Assembly (NCBI RefSeq): GCF_026250525.1 | Contig: NZ_CP111044.1 | Span: 310,001 to 374,000, forward strand | Direction: 5' to 3' | Source of the DNA: Chondrinema litorale | GTDB taxonomy: Bacteria; Bacteroidota; Bacteroidia; Cytophagales; Flammeovirgaceae | Length of the DNA stretch: 64,000 nucleotides | Shown: in pieces, positions 48,600 to 57,047 of the stretch | How positions within the stretch are numbered: the first letter of the stretch is position 1 | How the letters are laid out: each line of letters opens with the position of its first letter | The notes under the pieces: model-generated | Database searches by the model: none | What the model was told of the DNA's origin: nothing | The model's input: the letters and a program-made list of their open reading frames with translations, nothing else | Made by a program: the position numbers and the translations under genes

Positions 48600-50582
48600 G
48601 TGTGCCACGAGGTGGCTTATATCCAGTGGGTGAAAATACCATCAGGGCAATTGACTGTTCACCCTGAAGAAAAGTGGACAGTAGATATCGCGAGGTATCA
48701 GCTGAAGCTCCGCTGTTTCAAATAATCTAGCCGTAATGCACGAGCGTGAACCCGAAGTAGCTTCGAGAAGTGTATCAGTAGATTTGGGGAGAGTTTTGAC
48801 GGTCTCGAACCCTGCTATACTGCAATGATAAACAGTCGTATGAGATGCAGTAAACTACCGGAGTCATAGGGATGGCGAGATTATAGATGGAGATAGGCCA
48901 AACGTGGGAGGTCTTTTGGGATAAAGATTGGCCATCTTAAAAGGAGGTATATAAGCATAGCGAAGTTACCTTCTGTCCCAAAAGAAGTCGGAGGGGGCCA
49001 TATTACCGAAAACGGTAAGGACAACATAACCTTATCCAGGGAAGGGCTCCTACTTTAGTAAAGTTTATATGGAAAATAGAATGACAAGTATTGATGCAAA
49101 TCTACTAGCTAGTCCATCCGAACAGGATGAGCGGATTCGTATTCTCCAAAGGAAACTATACATTCGAGCCAAGCAAGAGCCTGAATTCAAGGCGTACAGT
49201 CTCTATGGGAAACTCTGTGAGGGTATGACCTTGGTCACGGCCTACTACCGCGTCAAAAGCAACTACTCGGAAGGAGTAGGGGTCGACGGTGAAAGTTTCG
49301 AGACCATCGAAGAGCGAGGATTGAAATCATTCTTAGAAGAGATACAATATTCGCTGATAAGTAAGGGCTATAGAAGCCAAGCCGTCCGACAGGTACTGAT
49401 TCCGAAAGAAAAAAAAGGGGGAGTATCGTAAGCTAGGGATTCCAACGATACGCGACCGTGTAGTCCAGATGGGGGTAAAGATGTTGATAGAGCCCTTGTT
49501 TGAGGCAGACTTTATCGAGACTTCCTATGGATTTCGACCAAAACGGGGAGCCAAGGATGCAATAAAGCAGGTAAAACTGAATATCTATGAGGGTCATCAA
49601 TTCATTTACGATGCGGATTTATCGCGTTACTTTGATACGATACCCCATGATAGGTTGTTCATCCTCCTAAAACAACGGTTGACAGACGGAGGGATATTGG
49701 GTCTTCTCCATCAGTGGCTGGTCTCACCGATACAACTCCCTAACGGGGAGTTGCTATTGAACAGGCAGGGCAGTCCACAAGGTGGAGTGATTTCACCCTT
49801 GTTATCGAATATCTATCTCCATGCTTTTGACAGAATCGTGAACGACCCACAAGGAAAGTTTGCGAAATCGGGCATCAGGATAGTTCGCTATGCCGATGAT
49901 TTCCTATTGATGGGCAAACAGTATTTCAGTAAGGATATACTGGGCTATATCGATAGGATTATGGAAAATATGGGATTGAGCTTGAACAAAGAGAAAACAA
50001 AACTGCTCCATAGTTGTCGGAGCAGCTTGTTCTTCTTGGGATTCGAGTTCCGTTACATCGCCTCCAAGTTCACGTGGAACAGGAACAAATACACAGATGT
50101 CCGGCCGAGTATGAAATCTCGCTCGAAACTGTTCTGCAAACTTCGTGAACTGTTGTCCAAGCGTCGACATTGGCGTATGGAATGGATAGTGTGGAAAATC
50201 AACCGTTTATTAATCGGTTGGTTAAACTATTTTTCAATAAGTAAAGTGACCCATGTTTGGGAAACGGTTAAAATCATCAAACTACATCTTAGCTATAAAC
50301 TGTTCAAATGGATGAAAAGTAAAGGAAGGAAAGCGCATCGGAAGCTACGCCAGCGACCCTATGAAAACCTGGTTAAATCCTATGGATTACTGGACATAGA
50401 GAAGTATGCACGCTTGAAAACCCTTGCGAAAGCAGAATGAAGAATACTATCGGTAAGCCGTGTGAGGGAAAACTTCATGCACGGTTTGATGAAGGGGGCT
50501 CTGACAGTCATAAAAAAAAAAAAAAAAATTACTATCTTGTTATTTTAACAAAGTAGTTTAAGACTGTCAGGCTCTACTCTAC
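48600..50582 (+). mobile_element. Group II intron inserted in istA
   Basis: The 5' end GTGTG is at 48600. Domain V is AAGCCGTGTG...GCACGGTTT (about 50454-50488). Domain VI pairs CTGACAGTC (50501-50509) with GACTGTCAG (about 50562-50570), with a large AT-rich loop containing 17 As. The likely branch-point A is 50576, seven nucleotides from a 3' end in AC at 50582. Splicing there joins istA in frame as APLR-H-QQFFSL. The IEP gene sits in domain IV. Length 1983 nt. Confidence 0.9.
49069..50440 (+). pseudogene. Group II intron reverse transcriptase/maturase, frameshifted
   Basis: The N-terminal frame (49069-49431) ends just after RQVLIPKEKKG. The remainder, from KLGIPTIRDRVVQMGVKMLIEPLFEADF onward, is one frame off. 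The shift lies at an A8G5 run (49409-49421), where one G too many changes EYRKLGIP to GVS-stop. RT motifs are clear: YGFRPKRGAKDAI, YDADLSRYFDTIPH, GSPQGGVISPLLSNIYLH and the catalytic RYADDFLLMG, followed by a maturase (X) region. No HNH endonuclease domain is present. It could be a mutation, a homopolymer error or slippage. Confidence 0.9.
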
Positions 50583-50811
50583 TCAGCAGTTTTTTTCTTT
50601 AAAATAACTCAACCAGGCAATCCATAATAAATTGATGGAGCATAACATGGCTAACTTTACTGGTAGAGATTATAGTAGATTATTACTATTCAATCAAATC
50701 GAAAAAAGCTTATTATCGGCTTTACCTCAGGAAAGATATGAGTTTAAACAGTTTAAGCAAGCTACTGTATATAAAAGCTCCCATATCTGGTTGGGAGAGG
50801 ATAAACATTAT

Positions 50812-50825
50812 CGGGCGCCGAGCGC
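50812..50825 (+). repeat. 14-nt hairpin insert 2 (istA)
   Basis: CGGGCGCCGAGCGC sits between codons TAT and TAT of EDKHY|YSVPYRFLKKK. It parses as CGG + GCGC-CGA-GCGC. Removal restores the frame. Confidence 0.9.
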
Positions 50826-51184
50826 TATAGTGTCCCTTATCGATTTTTAAAAAAGAAAGTGAAAGTGGCTTATTCATCTTCCAGAGTAGAGATTTTTTAC
50901 AAACATACTCGTATAGCTTGTCATCAAAGAGATAGAAGAGCCTATCAATATACCACTCAAAAAGAACACATGCCTTCATCTCACAAGTTTATTGCCGAAT
51001 GGAACCCCAATAAATTTATCGGGTGGGGCTTAGCGATTGGACCAGCCACTGGGGCTTATATCGAGAAGTTACTTCATTATAAACTTCATCCTGAACAAGG
51101 ATATAAGGCGTGCATTGGTATATTAAAATATGCAGACAAAACCACTATAGGCAAAGAACGATTAGAAAATGCTTGTAAAAGAGC

Positions 51185-51198
51185 CGCGCCACGGTGGC
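51185..51198 (+). repeat. 14-nt hairpin insert 3 (istA)
   Basis: CGCGCCACGGTGGC interrupts NACKRA|LFYESYSYRI. It parses as CGC + GCCA-CGG-TGGC, the only copy whose head is not NGG. Register is ambiguous by two bases. Removal restores the frame to the IstA C-terminus. Confidence 0.88.
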
Positions 51199-51353
51199 TT
51201 TGTTTTATGAAAGCTATAGCTATCGTATAATCAGTAATATTCTTGAAAAAGGACTAGACAAAATAGATATGGAGCAAGAAACACACATCAATTTACCATC
51301 GCATGAAAATATACGTGGTAAAGATTATTATAAATAACTTATACTTTAAACTG

Positions 51354-52088
51354 ATGAATACCTCTGTAATAAAAAATCGATTAAGTGAATTAAAATTCTT
51401 TGGTATGCAACATGCCTTTCAAGCTTATTTGCAAACAGGTCAAGATCAATTATCTGGAGTTGAACTCTTGGATCATCTACTTCAGCAAGAATGGGAGTTC
51501 CGGCAAAACCGGAATATATCTACGCGGATTAAACAAGCACGCTTCCGCTATCAGTCTACTGTGGAGCAAATCGACTGTACAGCACATAGGAACTTGTCTA
51601 AGGACTTATTACTAAGACTAGCTGACTGTTCTTTTATTGAAAAAAAGGAAAACATCTTGATTACTGGCCCTACTGGTGTTGGAAAAAGTTTTATTGCTTC
51701 CGCTTTAGGTCATCAGGCTTGTATGATGGGATATAAGGTATTGTATTTTAATGCTATTAAACTCTTCTCACAACTAAAAATGGCAAGAGCTGATGATACT
51801 TACTTAAAGGAATTAAAACGTATGGAAAAACACCAACTCTTAATATTGGATGACTTTGGATTACAAGTGCTAGATCATAATACCTGTTTAGCTTTACTAG
51901 AAATTATTGAAGATAGACATGGTAAAACTTCTACAATTATAACTTCCCAAATGCCGGTAGAAAAATGGTATGATCTGTTAGGAGAAAAAACTATCGCAGA
52001 TGCTATATTAGATAGATTAGTTCATGCTTCTCATCGAATAAAATTAGAGGGAGAATCCATGAGAAAAGTAAAAAACTCTACCAACTAA
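51354..52088 (+). CDS. istB: IstB ATPase of the IS21 element
   Basis: A 244-residue AAA+ helper for IS21 transposition, intact and free of hairpin inserts. I chose the ATG at 51354 (MNTSVIKNRLSELKFFGM), 16 bases after the istA stop; the longer frame overlaps istA. Walker A is GPTGVGKSF (near residue 110), Walker B LLILDDFGL, sensor-1 region TIITSQMPVEKWYDLL, and the C-terminus DAILDRLVHASHRIKLEGESMRK is typical. Confidence 0.95.
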   Translation: MNTSVIKNRLSELKFFGMQHAFQAYLQTGQDQLSGVELLDHLLQQEWEFRQNRNISTRIKQARFRYQSTVEQIDCTAHRNLSKDLLLRLADCSFIEKKENILITGPTGVGKSFIASALGHQACMMGYKVLYFNAIKLFSQLKMARADDTYLKELKRMEKHQLLILDDFGLQVLDHNTCLALLEIIEDRHGKTSTIITSQMPVEKWYDLLGEKTIADAILDRLVHASHRIKLEGESMRKVKNSTN

Positions 52089-52193
52089 AATAAATACAAT
52101 TTATATTTAAGTAATTGATGGGATTAACAGGCATTTACTTTTCTAAAAAATACTGGTAAACTTTTCCCCGGATTGAGTGGTAAACTATTACCA

Positions 52194-52600
52194 GAATATA
52201 CAACTAAAGTTAGCTGATTTAGATTCCTTATCAAATATTATAAAAGTAAGTACATATCAAATTCTTTTTTTTACTTGATATTTAACTTTAAATGCCCAAA
52301 TAGCTTCAGATGAATATCAATTAACTACAGAATATTATATTCAATCGATTTTAGGAATTCAGTTTTTTGCCATATATAGTTTCAGGTTGTCTCACATATT
52401 AATATTTAAATAAGCATATACAAGGTGCCAAAAGTAAATAATCAGGATTTTCAGGTATTATTTTTTTCTAATAATATAGAAATACCTAGGAAAATACCAT
52501 TTGCAAAAGCTGGCTGTTGCGTATATTTTTAGTGTAATTGTAAAGCTAGACTTTGTTTATTATTTGTGGGTGAATAGATTCGTAACTTCAAGTTGATGAA
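52194..52600. other. Intergenic region right of IS21
   Basis: 407 bp, very AT-rich. Short coding-like stretches appear but none continues. I see no RNA gene or clear terminator. It should contain the promoter of the Crp/Fnr gene. Confidence 0.45.
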
Positions 52601-53170
52601 ATGGCAATCGATATAGAAATAAAAAAATCCCTTTTAAAGCTTTATCCTTTTTCGGAACAAAACCTAGATATTTTTGCGGATAAAATAACTTTTAAGCACC
52701 ATAAAAAGAAGGAATTTCTAGTAAGAAAAAATCAGATTTGCAGGGAGTTAAATTTTGTTATAAGCGGGAGTTTTAGATTATATACAGAAACCGAAAAGGG
52801 CGAATTAACCTTGCATTTTTTCACCGAAAACAGTTGGAGTTCAGATCTTGAAAGTTTATTAAATCGTAAGCCTTCCAAAAATTTTATTGAAGCAATAGAG
52901 CCATCAAAAATTGCAGTTATTTCCTTAAAAGACATTCATCAACTCATGAATCTGCATTCAGATTTTCATATGTTAAATGGCTTATTAGCAGATTTTTCCA
53001 TATCGTCTTCTCAAATAATTTCCATAAACACTAAAAGTCCAGATAAGCGTTACAAAGACCTTTTGAAAAATCATCCTGACTGGATAAATCGTTTTCCTCA
53101 AAAGTATATCGCATCCTATTTAGGGATAACACCTGAAACATTGAGCAGAGTACGAGCAAGAGTGGTATAA
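52601..53170 (+). CDS. Crp/Fnr-family transcriptional regulator
   Basis: A 189-residue protein with a cyclic-nucleotide-binding-like N-terminal barrel (FLVRKNQICRELNFVISGSFRLYTETEKGELTLHFFTENSW) and a C-terminal HTH (FPQKYIASYLGITPETLSRVRARV). This short form without effector-specific residues is common in Bacteroidota. It stands alone upstream of two small VOC genes. The regulon is unknown. Confidence 0.88.
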   Translation: MAIDIEIKKSLLKLYPFSEQNLDIFADKITFKHHKKKEFLVRKNQICRELNFVISGSFRLYTETEKGELTLHFFTENSWSSDLESLLNRKPSKNFIEAIEPSKIAVISLKDIHQLMNLHSDFHMLNGLLADFSISSSQIISINTKSPDKRYKDLLKNHPDWINRFPQKYIASYLGITPETLSRVRARVV

Positions 53171-53254
53171 TTTCTTGATTACAATCAATTAAAATCTGGG
53201 GAATAGAAAGCAATTTTGTACGTGAAACTAAAAGTCTAATTTTGATTAAATTTT

Positions 53255-53620
53255 ATGGAAATGCTAATTGATATTAACCCAAAATTGCCAATGCGAAACA
53301 AAGAAATCACAAAAACATTTTACTTGCAAAAATTGGGTTTTAAGGTATTTGGTAATGCTGATTATGATGGATACCTGATGGTAGAAAGAGATAAAATCCA
53401 AATTCATTTTTTTGAATTTAAAGAACTTAATCCAAAAGAAAATTATGGACAAGTCTATATTAGAACTAATAATATTGAACAATTATACCAAGCTTTTATA
53501 AACAATAAAACTGAGATACACCCAAATGGAGCTTTAAAAATGAAACCCTGGGGACAGAAGGAATTTTCAGTTCTTGACCCTGATAATAATTTATTGACTT
53601 TTGGACAAAGTTTAGGTTGA
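53255..53620 (+). CDS. VOC-family (glyoxalase/bleomycin-resistance-like) protein
   Basis: A 121-residue single VOC unit of beta-alpha-beta-beta-beta modules: INPKLPMRNKEITKTFYLQKLGFKVF, then DKIQIHFFEF and the C-terminal MKPWGQKEFSVLDPDNNLLTFGQ. It resembles bleomycin-resistance-type proteins that bind or modify small toxic molecules. The exact role is unknown. It ends before a hairpin terminator. Confidence 0.85.
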   Translation: MEMLIDINPKLPMRNKEITKTFYLQKLGFKVFGNADYDGYLMVERDKIQIHFFEFKELNPKENYGQVYIRTNNIEQLYQAFINNKTEIHPNGALKMKPWGQKEFSVLDPDNNLLTFGQSLG

Positions 53621-53648
53621 ATAAAGGCTGAGAAATCAAAAGAAGTAG

Positions 53649-53680
53649 GGGGAAGGCCAGATTTTAGGTCTTCCCCATTT
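53649..53680 (+). terminator. Terminator between the two VOC genes
   Basis: A 10-bp stem with one G-T pair (GGGGAAGGCC with GGTCTTCCCC) has an 8-nt loop and is followed by ATTTTA. Confidence 0.75.
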
Positions 53681-53729
53681 TAGGCAAAAGTTTTGAAAAT
53701 CAATTGAAAGATTTAATGTCAAATTAATT

Positions 53730-54101
53730 ATGAAGTTTACCCATTTAGTCCCCAATGTGTTTTACAAAGACATAAAAGAAGCCTTAAAACTATTTATTGA
53801 TTGCCTCGAATTTAAAATTGAGCATGATGAAATACATTCAGCAAATCCATTTTGTGTGATTGAAAAAGATGGTTTGCGCATCAGTCTTTTTGAGGACAAT
53901 AAGTTGGCAATGGAGCATAACCCTGAGTTTAGACTTGTTTCCAACAATATAGATGAAGTATATAATAAAATAAGTAAATCCCATCCCGAATTTCTGCATC
54001 CAAATCTGAGCAAAATAACCCTTCGTCCTTGGGGAGCAAAAGAATTTGCCTTAAAGGATAAACAACTGGGAATTGTAATACAGCAATGGTCGAATGATTA
54101 G
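53730..54101 (+). CDS. VOC-family protein
   Basis: A 123-residue single-domain VOC protein: FTHLVPNVFYKDIKEALKLFIDCLEFKIEHDE, then DGLRISLFED and LRPWGAKEFALKDKQLGIVIQQW. The RPWGAKEF motif parallels KPWGQKEF of the preceding VOC protein, so the two may be distant paralogues. No partner genes suggest a substrate. Confidence 0.82.
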   Translation: MKFTHLVPNVFYKDIKEALKLFIDCLEFKIEHDEIHSANPFCVIEKDGLRISLFEDNKLAMEHNPEFRLVSNNIDEVYNKISKSHPEFLHPNLSKITLRPWGAKEFALKDKQLGIVIQQWSND

Positions 54102-54122
54102 CTTTTAAAAAATGGTATTTGA

Positions 54123-54440
54123 TTATAACCAATTTTTTTTTAATGGTTTCCATTCGTCAGATGTTCGCTTTATTTCTGAGTTATTAGCCCCTCTAGGATC
54201 GTTCTTGCAGTTGTTATATTCTGAAACTATCAGCCTCGCTAATTCTTGATATTGGCTATCAATTGGGCTAATGTGCCTGTCGTAACGGAGTTTGATCTTC
54301 TTGTAGTAGTTCACAAAGTGTTCATCAATTGGCTTTTTCAGAATATTCAGAGCATAAAAGTTAAGTACGAGTTGTTCGGGAGTTTGCCCAAAACAAAGAC
54401 CAAAGAGAAATATGAGATTAAAAGTTAGGATGAATTTCAT
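54123..54440 (-). CDS. Small secreted protein of unknown function
   Basis: The signal peptide MKFILTFNLIFLFGLCFGQ decides the start at 54440; the open frame continues 19 codons upstream without signal character. The mature part (about 87 residues) is charged: TPEQLVLNFYALNILKKPIDEHFVNYYKKIKLRYDRH. I do not recognise the family. It converges on the VOC gene. Confidence 0.65.
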   Translation of the reverse strand: MKFILTFNLIFLFGLCFGQTPEQLVLNFYALNILKKPIDEHFVNYYKKIKLRYDRHISPIDSQYQELARLIVSEYNNCKNDPRGANNSEIKRTSDEWKPLKKNWL

Positions 54441-54674
54441 AAGGGAGGGTATGACTGCCAATGGTACAGTGTATGAGCAGTGGTGGTTTTTAAGCACTTA
54501 CTGTTCAGTTAAACTGATTATTCCGGACTAACGTGGTTCATCATCATTTTTGGTGGGACCAATCAGGAAGTATCCAATACTCTAATTTTCAGTAAATCAA
54601 ATCCAGCTCTACCATACATTTGTCTTTTTATATTCTTGAGTCTATTTACTTGCCCTTCTACTGGCCCATTGCTC

Positions 54675-54688
54675 GGGGAGTCCCACTC
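54675..54688 (+). repeat. 14-nt hairpin insert 9 (ISL3 transposase)
   Basis: On the plus strand GGGGAGTCCCACTC = GGG + GAGT-CCC-ACTC. It splits TYNWS|NGPVEGQVNRLK, the conserved catalytic-Glu region, and removal restores it. The orientation is opposite to the gene. Confidence 0.9.
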
Positions 54689-55482
54689 CAGTTATATGTA
54701 GCCGCAGCTTTTACTGCATCATAATCCCTACTTATAGACTTTCCAAACCTTTTCATGATTGCTATATCACTTTGCTTACATGCATCAATCCATTTTAAAA
54801 GTAACTCACCTTTTCTTTTAGCAAGTATGTTTCTGAATTGGATTGATAAACTCCTTGCTACTTGTATGTTTGGTTGAATTTGGCATAAGGCTTTAATGTA
54901 TTTGTATTCTTTGACTTTCATTTCCTTTTGATAACTTAACAATAATCTGCTTACCTTCCTTGAACTCCAATTGATTATAACCGTTTTGGGTGGACTCTTT
55001 TCTTTTTCGCCAAACTGATTTACTATTGAATGAACACTTCGATAGGTAACTGGAATACCTTGTTCAACTAATAACTTCCATAGCTTTGTTGGACTTTTTT
55101 CTCCACAGCTCCAATGATATTTAAGTTCATTATAATAGTTCCGAGCTGAGTTCGATTTAACTGTAGGTAAGCTTTTTTCAGGATACTCTTCAAATTGCAA
55201 ATATCTTTTAACTGTATTCTTGCTAATAGATAGCTTTTTAGCAATAGTCTTTTTTCCCATTCCTTGAGAAAACAAAGTCTTTACTTCTTTAAATATGAGT
55301 GCGTATCTACTTGGTTGAGAGGGTTTCTTTTGTTGGGATTGTTGAAGCAATTTTTCCTCTTCAGCTTGTAGTATTTTTTGTCTTTCCTCTTTTTCCAATG
55401 ACCAAGATGCCTTTCGTAAATCAGAATTATGTTTCTCTAATAATTTCTGCAAACATTCTTTTAAATTTTTCAGTAAATGCCA

Positions 55483-55496
55483 GTCTGCGAGACCCG
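55483..55496 (-). repeat. 14-nt hairpin insert 8 (ISL3 transposase)
   Basis: In gene sense CGGGTCTCGCAGAC = CGG + GTCT-CGC-AGAC. It splits VADR|WHLLKNLKE, a strongly conserved ISL3 motif, and removal restores it. Confidence 0.92.
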
Positions 55497-56468
55497 TCGA
55501 TCTGCAACTTGTAAAGCATCTGGTGCGCCTTGTTTGGCAGCTTCTGCATAGGCTCCTGAACGATCTCTGCTAATAATTTCAATTCCAGGGTGAGCTTCTA
55601 ACCAATTTTTTAAAGTTTCTGAGGTTCTATCAGGCAGCAAATCTATTGGTTTGTTTTTTTCAAGATCAACTAAAATTGTCCCATAATTATCTCCTTTTCT
55701 AAATGCCCAATCATCAACACCTAAAACTCTTGGTGTGGAGAAATTTTGAAGCTTTTTACTATGCATCAATCTTAGCAAAGTACTACTACTTACATTCAAA
55801 AATAATTTTTGACATAACTGAGAAGCTGGATTAGCACCTATTTTAAGAGCTATGGCTTGCATTTCTAGTTTTACGCGAGTGGTTTTACGTTGATATGCTT
55901 GTATTTCAGGTCCTAATCGTTCACAAAAAATTTTAAACCTGCATGCAGGATTTTGACAATAGTATTTTCTGACACCCAAATTTAATTTTAATTGAAAGTT
56001 GCATATAGATAAATCCTGTACTGTTCTGCAATAATAGCTATGAATATAATGACTGTTTTTCCCACAATGCGGGCATGCTACTGTAGTAGCTGTTCGTAAA
56101 ATATCAATTGCCAACACAGGATATTTTCCTTCAGTATCTATTGTGAATTTTTCAAATTGTATTGCAGGAACTTTTGGTAGTAAGGATTCTAGTAGGTTCA
56201 TCTTTTTATTGTTAAATCTACCAGAAATTCAGATTTTTAATTTCCCACCAAAAATGATGATGAACCACATTCACCGGAATATGTAGTTAAACACGAAGAA
56301 AGAAAAATTCCTAAACTTTCAGACTTGTGATTAAATCGCTATTGCTTATACACATTTTGTTCTCTGCTGGCTTTCTTTCATACTAGTTGTCAATCAGTGT
56401 TGGAGAAACTATACTCTATGGCAAGTTTTGGTGATGCAGTGAGTAATGTGACTTGCAATGTGTATTGT

Positions 56469-56759
56469 TTAAGAGTCGGTGTTCTTTTTTTTCCGTCCCT
56501 CCATCATCGCCCACATAATAACATCTCGAAAATCAACTTTGGCACATTGAATCAATTCAGCTACATCATTTACATTTCCTTTAGCTAATTTTAAAATAGC
56601 CTGTTGTGTATTTAGTAGATTTTCTTTTGATGCCGCCATTGTATTATTTTGCCTAACATACGTCATTTTAAGAGATGCAAGCTCATTAATAACAAATGGT
56701 ACTTCTTCCGATGTAAACTGCCGGTTAATGGTATCGATTATTTTTTGATCTAAATCCAT
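56469..56759 (-). CDS. Hypothetical protein, 96 residues
   Basis: I do not recognise it. It is an all-helical charged protein: MDLDQKIIDTINRQFTSEEVPFVINELASLKM... ILKLAKGNVNDVAELIQCAKVDFRDVIMWAMMEGRKKK. It lies 14 bp after the interrupted gene on the same strand, so the two probably formed an operon. Confidence 0.65.
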   Translation of the reverse strand: MDLDQKIIDTINRQFTSEEVPFVINELASLKMTYVRQNNTMAASKENLLNTQQAILKLAKGNVNDVAELIQCAKVDFRDVIMWAMMEGRKKKNTDS

Positions 56760-57047
56760 GGCGTTTTCGTGTTTTATTTGTCGTAATATATCCTACGACT
56801 TTCAACGGTCTTAGTATAGTCGTTTAGATCTTGGCGCAGTATTTTTGCCCCAAGAGCCAGACTTTCAGTAGTATCATCTCCAAATTTTTTATCGACTATC
56901 GTTAAAACATAATCAACCATGTACGGATGTGTAAAGTCTGATTCTTTTACCTCGACAGTTAAATTATTGATGGTATAGAAATATATCCAACTTGTTACAA
57001 TCTTCTGAAACAACTTTTCTTGTTCATTTGGTGAGAGTGTGTAAGTC

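Larger units (their letters stand above)
46263..51337 (+). pseudogene. istA: IstA transposase, multiply interrupted
   Basis: Pieces at 46263-46700, 48173-48599 and 50583-51337 make one IS21 transposase of about 520 residues. It has an N-terminal HTH (KSQRSIERQLHICRSTIKKYI), the DDE core start HKAGDKVFIDFTGKKL, AILSDNLKSAI, KPKDKALVEGAVKLVYTRIFAPLR and C-terminal HENIRGKDYYK. Lesions, in order: an IS110 element, a 14-nt hairpin insert (48403), a group II intron joining exactly in frame (CGT CA|T CAG), a point nonsense codon TAA at 50605-50607, and two more 14-nt inserts (50812, 51185). Removing the inserts restores frame each time. It is surely non-functional unless several lesions were bypassed. 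Confidence 0.9.
46163..52193 (+). mobile_element. IS21-family element with nested IS110 and group II intron
   Basis: Both ends carry related, repeated blocks of the type CCGGRGAAAAGTTTACCA in inverted orientation (46175-46236 and 52150-52193), as in IS21 elements with multiple terminal repeats. Outer limits are approximate and I see no clear target duplication. Inside are istA (broken) and istB (intact). Without the nested IS110 and the intron the element would be about 2.6 kb, normal for IS21. Confidence 0.8.
54563..56201 (-). pseudogene. ISL3-family transposase with two 14-nt inserts
   Basis: The minus strand encodes an ISL3 transposase: N-terminal zinc-binding-like CPHCGKNSHYIHSYYCRTVQDL, CQNPACRFKIFCERL, first catalytic Asp in RVLGVDDWAFRKGDNYGTILVDL, second in IISRDRSGAYAEAAKQGAPDALQVADR. 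The frame breaks at insert 8, then resumes at WHLLKNLKECLQKLL, breaks again at insert 9 after TYNWS and resumes NGPVEGQVNRLKNIKRQMYGRAGFDLLKIRVL. Removing both 14-mers gives one uninterrupted protein of about 535 residues. No other lesion is seen. Confidence 0.92.
54515..56284 (-). mobile_element. ISL3-family insertion sequence
   Basis: About 1770 bp with long inverted ends containing ATTCCGG and GTGGTTCATCATCATTTTTGGTGGG. It is flanked by AGTTAAAC direct repeats (54507-54514 and 56285-56292), the 8-bp length usual for ISL3. Its transposase carries two 14-nt hairpin inserts. Confidence 0.87.

Noticed and set aside
50512..50528. Poly-A run as the target-primed tail of a retroelement
   Set aside because: It lies between the two arms of the domain VI stem, and splicing at 50582 gives an exact in-frame istA join, so the intron continues past it.
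50812..50825. Translational bypassing with matching take-off and landing codons (TAT before and after insert 2; TGG around insert 4)
   Set aside because: The other inserts do not show matching flanking triplets, so a byps-like rule does not hold across the set. Bypass remains untested but is not supported by flanks.
51481..51510. TTCCGGCAAAACCGGAA palindrome in istB as another hairpin insert
   Set aside because: It encodes FRQNR, a normal part of IstB, and removing it would damage the protein. The loop and stem sizes also differ.
54441..54506. Small plus-strand ORF (MTANGTVYEQWWF...) rebuilt across the ISL3 site
   Set aside because: Only about 33 codons after excision, with no supporting start signal or family resemblance.
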